From: Liolophura sinensis
Taxonomy: Eukaryota; Mollusca; Polyplacophora; Chitonida; Chitonidae
Reading direction: 5' to 3'
Assembly: GCF_032854445.1 (NCBI RefSeq)
Contig: NC_088295.1
Location: forward strand, 87,714,644-87,778,643
Length of the DNA: 64,000 nucleotides
The position numbers and the translations under genes are program-made. Under the pieces are notes generated by a model that was given only the letters and a program-made list of their open reading frames with translations, searched no databases and had not been told where the DNA came from. This document shows positions 59,511 through 64,000 of the stretch, piece after piece (the stretch's first letter is position 1; each line of letters opens with the position of its first letter).

Positions 59511-62098
59511 CAAAAATGACTGTCTCTGATTGTCGAAATCTTTTAGAGTTTTTAGAAATTTAAAATCATGCCATAGTTCACAAGAAAAATGTTATTTTTG
59601 AATATTCTTAAAACGAAATAAAAAAAATTATTTTATAGGTTACTGATTACTTTTTCTACTTTATATGCCCTACATATTCATATAATAAATAAAACGAATC
59701 AGTGTTCTTAATGTTAAATGGGAAGCATTCTATATTAATTGCGTAAATCAAAATTTATATATTATTTTCCGAAATCGGGAAAAATGAATGTTAGTTGCAT
59801 GTTTTTGAACATCTACGCTCTAAAAGATCACTGGTGCGAGTATTTGGAATCAACCACAGTCTTTTTAGGTGTCTTGGGCTATCTGAATTTCCCGGATAGG
59901 AACAATTGACATATATGTTTTAAAAAAAACTGCTGTATTAAAGCTTGTGCTAGAATTTTTTCCCTATACTTTATACAATAGGAAAAAAATTATGATACAA
60001 GCTTTAATACAGCAATTGTTTACCATACTTCTTCAGTTTTCAGATAAGCCTGGGATGTACGTCGAGCATTCTGTATACTGCATAGAGATATACAGCTCTT
60101 TCCGATGTCATCAAAAACGGTTAGAATGCATGGCGATGGAAGGAGTAAGAAGGGTTCTATAAAAAGCAAACATGTATTAAAATCTGAAACGTCACTTCAG
60201 GGAGAATATTTCAAGTTTTCTCAAACAACTTATGTCATTCTGTTAAATTCTGTTAAATTCTGATTTGACTGGAAAAAAGTTATAATTGGGCACCACGCCT
60301 GAAGACAACCCGATTCTCATATATAAGTAAAATTGTTGTCACACAAGTATCAATTGACAAATTTCATCTATGTATCATACTATATCTATTTTCATACATT
60401 GTGTATTATAGCTAAACATGTAGTATTACAAACCACCGACGGTTCTGTTTCTGTCAAGACTCCTGTGGGAATTACTGCTATTGTAGAATTAGCGTTAAAA
60501 ACTGAAATAACAGTATACATATGGCTACGTGATTAGAGTTTCATGAGTGTAGTTCAGGCCGGTGACCCGAATGATTGCCATCAGCAAATCGTTGTCACAA
60601 TTTTTAAAACAACTAAGGCCTGATTTCTCTCATCCTCTCATACCCAAAATGTTAAATATTGAAAAATAACTATAATATAAACCCACATATCAATAATTCA
60701 ATATGGGAAAGATTTTTTTCAAAATTCTGTTCCTGAAGTTCTTGAGTGGGATCCACATCACGGTATGGAAGCGTTTATTTCTTAACATCATTGTTATTTC
60801 AATAAAATTAGGCCTACCGGTCAACAGAAACCACTATCATCGACCGGTATGTGCCAGGCTTTCTCTCGTGCAACCGGGGAAGACGCGATCGCACCGGTGA
60901 GAGGCTCCGGAGACTAGGTTAACCACCTAATAATTAATTTTGAGCAGTTATATTCTGTTATATAAGGAATCGTATTACTCATTTTATTATGGCTGCATTT
61001 AGTATTTACAGAAAGGAATGTTTTGTATAGACAATTTCTCACATAGAAATTTTATATAGGTATATTCTCTTTCTTTGTGTGTGTGGGGGGGGGGGGGGGG
61101 GGTGAGGGGATGTTAACGCCATGTTAAAATGGGCACAGGAACCAGAATACCAACAGAGGTAGTTTTTTTACATGTATTAACACATGCTAGTCATGTTAGC
61201 CTAACTAGCCGCTTACAGAAGTGGGTGTAAATGTATCATAACAGGTATAGAGTCCAGTGCAGAAAAAGTTTAGAGAAAGACACTACTACACACCACCAGA
61301 TAAAAGTGTGTGAGACAAGGTTAGTCTTCCTTCTTTGTCCGTATTAATTGATCTGTCTAAAATATGAACGCCTACGCCATAGAAAATCCTCCGAGGCCAG
61401 GATTGTGATCCATTTCATATTAATAATAAAGACGTTATACATGAAACGTGAGCTATGTGGAACACACGCACACCGGTGTCAGCCCACACAGGTTCTTCTC
61501 GCTAACAGTGATCTTCTTCAGCAGACACGTTTTTCAGTGTCACATATGGCCTAGAATCTAGTGCTTTATCAATGGATCATTCAATCTATGACATTAGATC
61601 TTGAAGAATTATCAAAAGATGAACGACTAAATACCACACTGTCAGTCTCCTTACAGGATCCAGCGTCTGACTTCCCGATTTCACATTTTCAGCATTTGCA
61701 GAATTTTACTGCCCATATAAGATGGTATTTTTCTTCAAATATTCCGAAGAGTTTCTATGGATACCATACCTTAATGTAATAATTTTTCCAAGGGAAAAGC
61801 TGATGTTTATAACTTAAATTACAATGTGATGGTAGGTTGTTCATTTGATTCCTAGCAATATTTGGATTGGTACAATAAAATGTTTTTGATATAGTAGTAC
61901 AGCAGTGTTAGTACTAGAAGTGATAGAACTAGAAAGATAATATTGTTGTTCTTATTTTAAAAGAGGAGAATATGCTTGGATTAAAAACTTTTGAGTAGCA
62001 GCAAAGAATTTATAAGTCAAGAAATAATGAACTAATCCACAACAATATTATGAAGTTAACCATTTCTGTGTACGAGTGTAAACTGGTTGACAACTCAC
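59511..62098. other. no confirmed gene; relic of module A and a poly-G run
   Basis: 60285-60440 (ggcaccacgcctgaagacaa, tctatgtatcatactatatc, agctaaacatgtagtattac) resembles module A near 24785-24925, in the same place relative to an EGF exon on its upstream (high-coordinate) side. 60800-60920 has SINE-like words (ccgggg, gatcgcaccggtgagaggct). A run of about 20 G lies at 61085. At 59930-60030 the segment taaagcttgtgctaga is echoed inversely by acaagctttaatacagca. Confidence 0.4.
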
Positions 62099-62218
62099 CT
62101 ACACACCACCCGTTCTGTAATGTGTACCCTGCGGCACACTGATTCAGACATCTGTATGATCCATGAAAGTTCTCACACTGCCATGGTGCGCATAGATTGT
62201 AGTTGCACTCGTTAATGT
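62099..62218 (-). CDS. intact EGF-like domain exon, most upstream copy
   Basis: A 120-nt exon, phase 1-1, acceptor ctattgttacag, donor gtgtag/gtgagt. It encodes INECNYNLCAPWQCEN, then FHGSYRCLNQCAAGYTLQNG and WCVG, with six cysteines in the same diverged pattern as the exons at 30849 and 36341 (SYRC, three residues, C). Being separated from them by 26 kb of repeats, it may belong to the same very long gene or to a neighbouring paralogue continuing beyond the window. Confidence 0.85.
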
Positions 62219-62458
62219 CTGTAACAATAGAACACACAAGCCATTTAGTACATGTTATTATAAAACCTGAGGAGGAATCATTCGCTTGGATCGAATATCT
62301 TTGAGCAAATCACGCCACTGACCAGGATGAATTTGTCGGCAAGCCATGTTTTACATATAATATTTCCCACTAACACGCAAACTGAACATAAGATAATAGA
62401 TATAAAAACATAAAAAGATAATGATTATTGTTATCACTGTCCAATGCATTCTTTATTC

Positions 62459-62682
62459 AATTTACCCGTGTATTTTTTGGTCCAGTCAAACATTTACCTG
62501 TAACTATACACTGGTTCAGCATCTGTCATTTCATCTGAAGATGTTATCATACATAATATGAAAAATACTGAATTTACCCGTGTATTTTAGTCCAGTCAAA
62601 CATTTACCTGTAACTATACACTGGCTCAGCATCTATCATTTCATCTGAAGATATTATCATACATAATATGAAAAATACTAAG
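62459..62682. repeat. 112-bp tandem duplication
   Basis: aatttacccgtgtatttttt ... gaaaaatactg (62459-62570) is repeated at 62571-62682 with about five differences. Each copy includes ccagtcaaacatttacctgt and cagcatctgtcatttcatct. Two copies only. Confidence 0.93.
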
Positions 62683-63469
62683 GAGGCTAAAACATAAATG
62701 CCGCCATTATGATAGTATTTATCGATATCAGTCAATGACGGGGATTCATTGATATTGGTAAATGATTTGGCGGTATCTATGAACGATTTATCCGTATGTA
62801 TGAATATGGTTTGGTTTTGATGTAAATGACAGCTCCCTCTAAATTACTAGCAAGCAAATTCTCCAGAATGGCCATATTTTCAATACCCGAAGTAGCTAGG
62901 TCAGCTTCAGTCAGGAATCAAGACAGCAGAATCAGAGCCGACTCGTAAAGATCGGGGATTTCATGCAGACTGTACAGTTTTTAACCACGGAGACACGGTC
63001 GCCATATTACCTAGGTATACACAGGTAATATGGTTATTTTGTTTACTCTTAAAACCTTATGTGTGAGGGAGCAGCACTAAATGTCAGAAGGCTAAAGATG
63101 TTATGAGTTTTAATGATGAAAGTTTAAAATTCTGGGCGAGAGGACAGAAGGAGGCAGGTGATGATGGGGTTGCGAAAGATGTCCCTTGGTGTTCCTAGGC
63201 ACCCCACCTAGCTGCCGTCATAGAAAGGATCAGATTTTGAAGGTATGTCTATGTCAAGACTTTTATGGCCGCTTTCTTACAGGATGAGTGAGGTATGCAC
63301 CAAAGCTTATTGCTCACGGAATGTTTGGGACTGAGCTACATCGCTTAATGCTAACAGTGTCACTTAACGAAAATTAATGGGGGCCTGAGACATTTGTCCT
63401 TACAGTCCACCATTAATACTTCTGGGTCGGGAAGGAATGTAATCAACTAATAGTGTTCGAAATGTTCTG
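62683..63469. other. no gene seen
   Basis: No exon recognised. At 62715-62810 words like gatatcagtcaatgacgg / gatattggtaaatgattt / gtatctatgaacgattta / gtatgtatgaatatgg form a weak degenerate repeat. Confidence 0.4.
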
Positions 63470-64000
63470 TTTTGCCTCCGTGAGCTGCCCTTTTTTGTTG
63501 TTAAGCTGTGTCATTTTATGGGGCAGGCTTCACAGTTTCTTTCCCGGTATAAATGTTCATGTTTTTCACGAAATGGATGAGGATACACACTAGGCAAAAG
63601 TAGTAAAAAAATCCTGCTTCACCGACCTCTGCATTTGTGGTTGACCACTGTCAGCTGTAGCCTGGCAATTTTGTTAAAAAATTTCATCGGTCAACCCCAA
63701 TCAGGATATTTGAGTGGAGTTGTCCCGGGGGACAATGGTTATTACGCTTAGAGTGTTCAGGACTTGCAGATTTAGGGACAGCGCTGTGAGGCCACATTTA
63801 CGTTAACAAGTGTGTACATGTAAATGCAAAATTAAGTGTTGACAATGGTCAGCTTCCGTCATCTGTGTGTCCTTCCGGTCACTCATTACCTCATACCTAG
63901 CAGATATGACCTAAAGTCGTTCTTGTGCCTAGAGTGTTTTTCCTACCAGCTGACCACACTATCCGCTTGCGGGAGGAGGGAGGATGCTATTAGTCAAATG
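63470..64000. repeat. second copy of the satellite left flank
   Basis: ggatacacactaggcaaaag, ggcaattttgttaaaaaatt + tcatcggtca, ggacaatggttattacgctt and finally gatgctattagtcaaatg match 42820-43454 in order. In the first copy the satellite begins within 20 bases after the last matched word; here the window ends at that point. Confidence 0.8.

Overview
The window looks like nuclear DNA of an animal, most likely a mollusc (a bivalve would be my first guess). It is AT-rich and has long introns with GT-AG (one GC-AG) splice sites. Its single-domain EGF exons are all in phase 1-1. It carries many copies of a tRNA-derived SINE whose tail (gagtacggcgtaaaacacc followed by aaataaataaa) I associate with molluscan genomes. 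Nothing suggests a bacterial or viral replicon, and almost all short ORFs are chance or repeat-derived. Layout: 1-15 kb is gene-poor and holds a 24-bp minisatellite (1713-3345) split by a SINE, a 40-bp tandem array (about 5.8-6.1 kb), a roughly 61-bp array (6.9-7.6 kb) and scattered SINE pieces. 

From 15.2 to 24 kb the minus strand carries the 3' half of a membrane receptor gene. It reads four EGF-like exons (23.9, 21.6, 20.7, 19.2 kb), a short Ser/Thr/Pro stalk exon (18.7 kb), a transmembrane exon (16.4 kb) and a cytoplasmic-tail exon (15.2-15.7 kb) with many tyrosine motifs, including a YDTL-x12-YNHL pair that fits the extended ITAM spacing of CED-1/Draper-type engulfment receptors. All junctions agree in phase. 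A decayed DD34E Tc1-like transposon lies in one of its introns. 

From 24 to 42.6 kb the DNA is a nested set of segmental duplications, each centred on another minus-strand EGF exon. Those at 30.9 and 36.4 kb are intact; those at 25.0, 34.0 and 41.7 kb have lost the acceptor AG and the frame, and one is split by a SINE with an 11-bp target-site duplication. A further intact EGF exon lies at 62.1 kb. A 77-bp tandem array at 28.4-29.35 kb is built from the last half of an EGF exon plus its donor site. These copies may be 5' exons of the same receptor or parts of tandem paralogues; the sequence alone does not decide. 

From 43.5 to 55.6 kb there is a hierarchical satellite: about 56-bp units, in 166-bp trimers, in 1,490-bp higher-order repeats, inside a 3.8-kb block duplicated at 7,109 bp. 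Its left flank recurs at 63.5-64.0 kb, so a second array may begin just past the window. Broken non-LTR retrotransposons lie at 38.9-40.95 kb (plus) and 57.4-58.9 kb (minus), and a piece of a Crypton-like tyrosine recombinase at 32.6-33.0 kb. The most interesting system here is the ITAM-like EGF receptor with its birth-and-death cluster of EGF exons, followed by the nested satellite.
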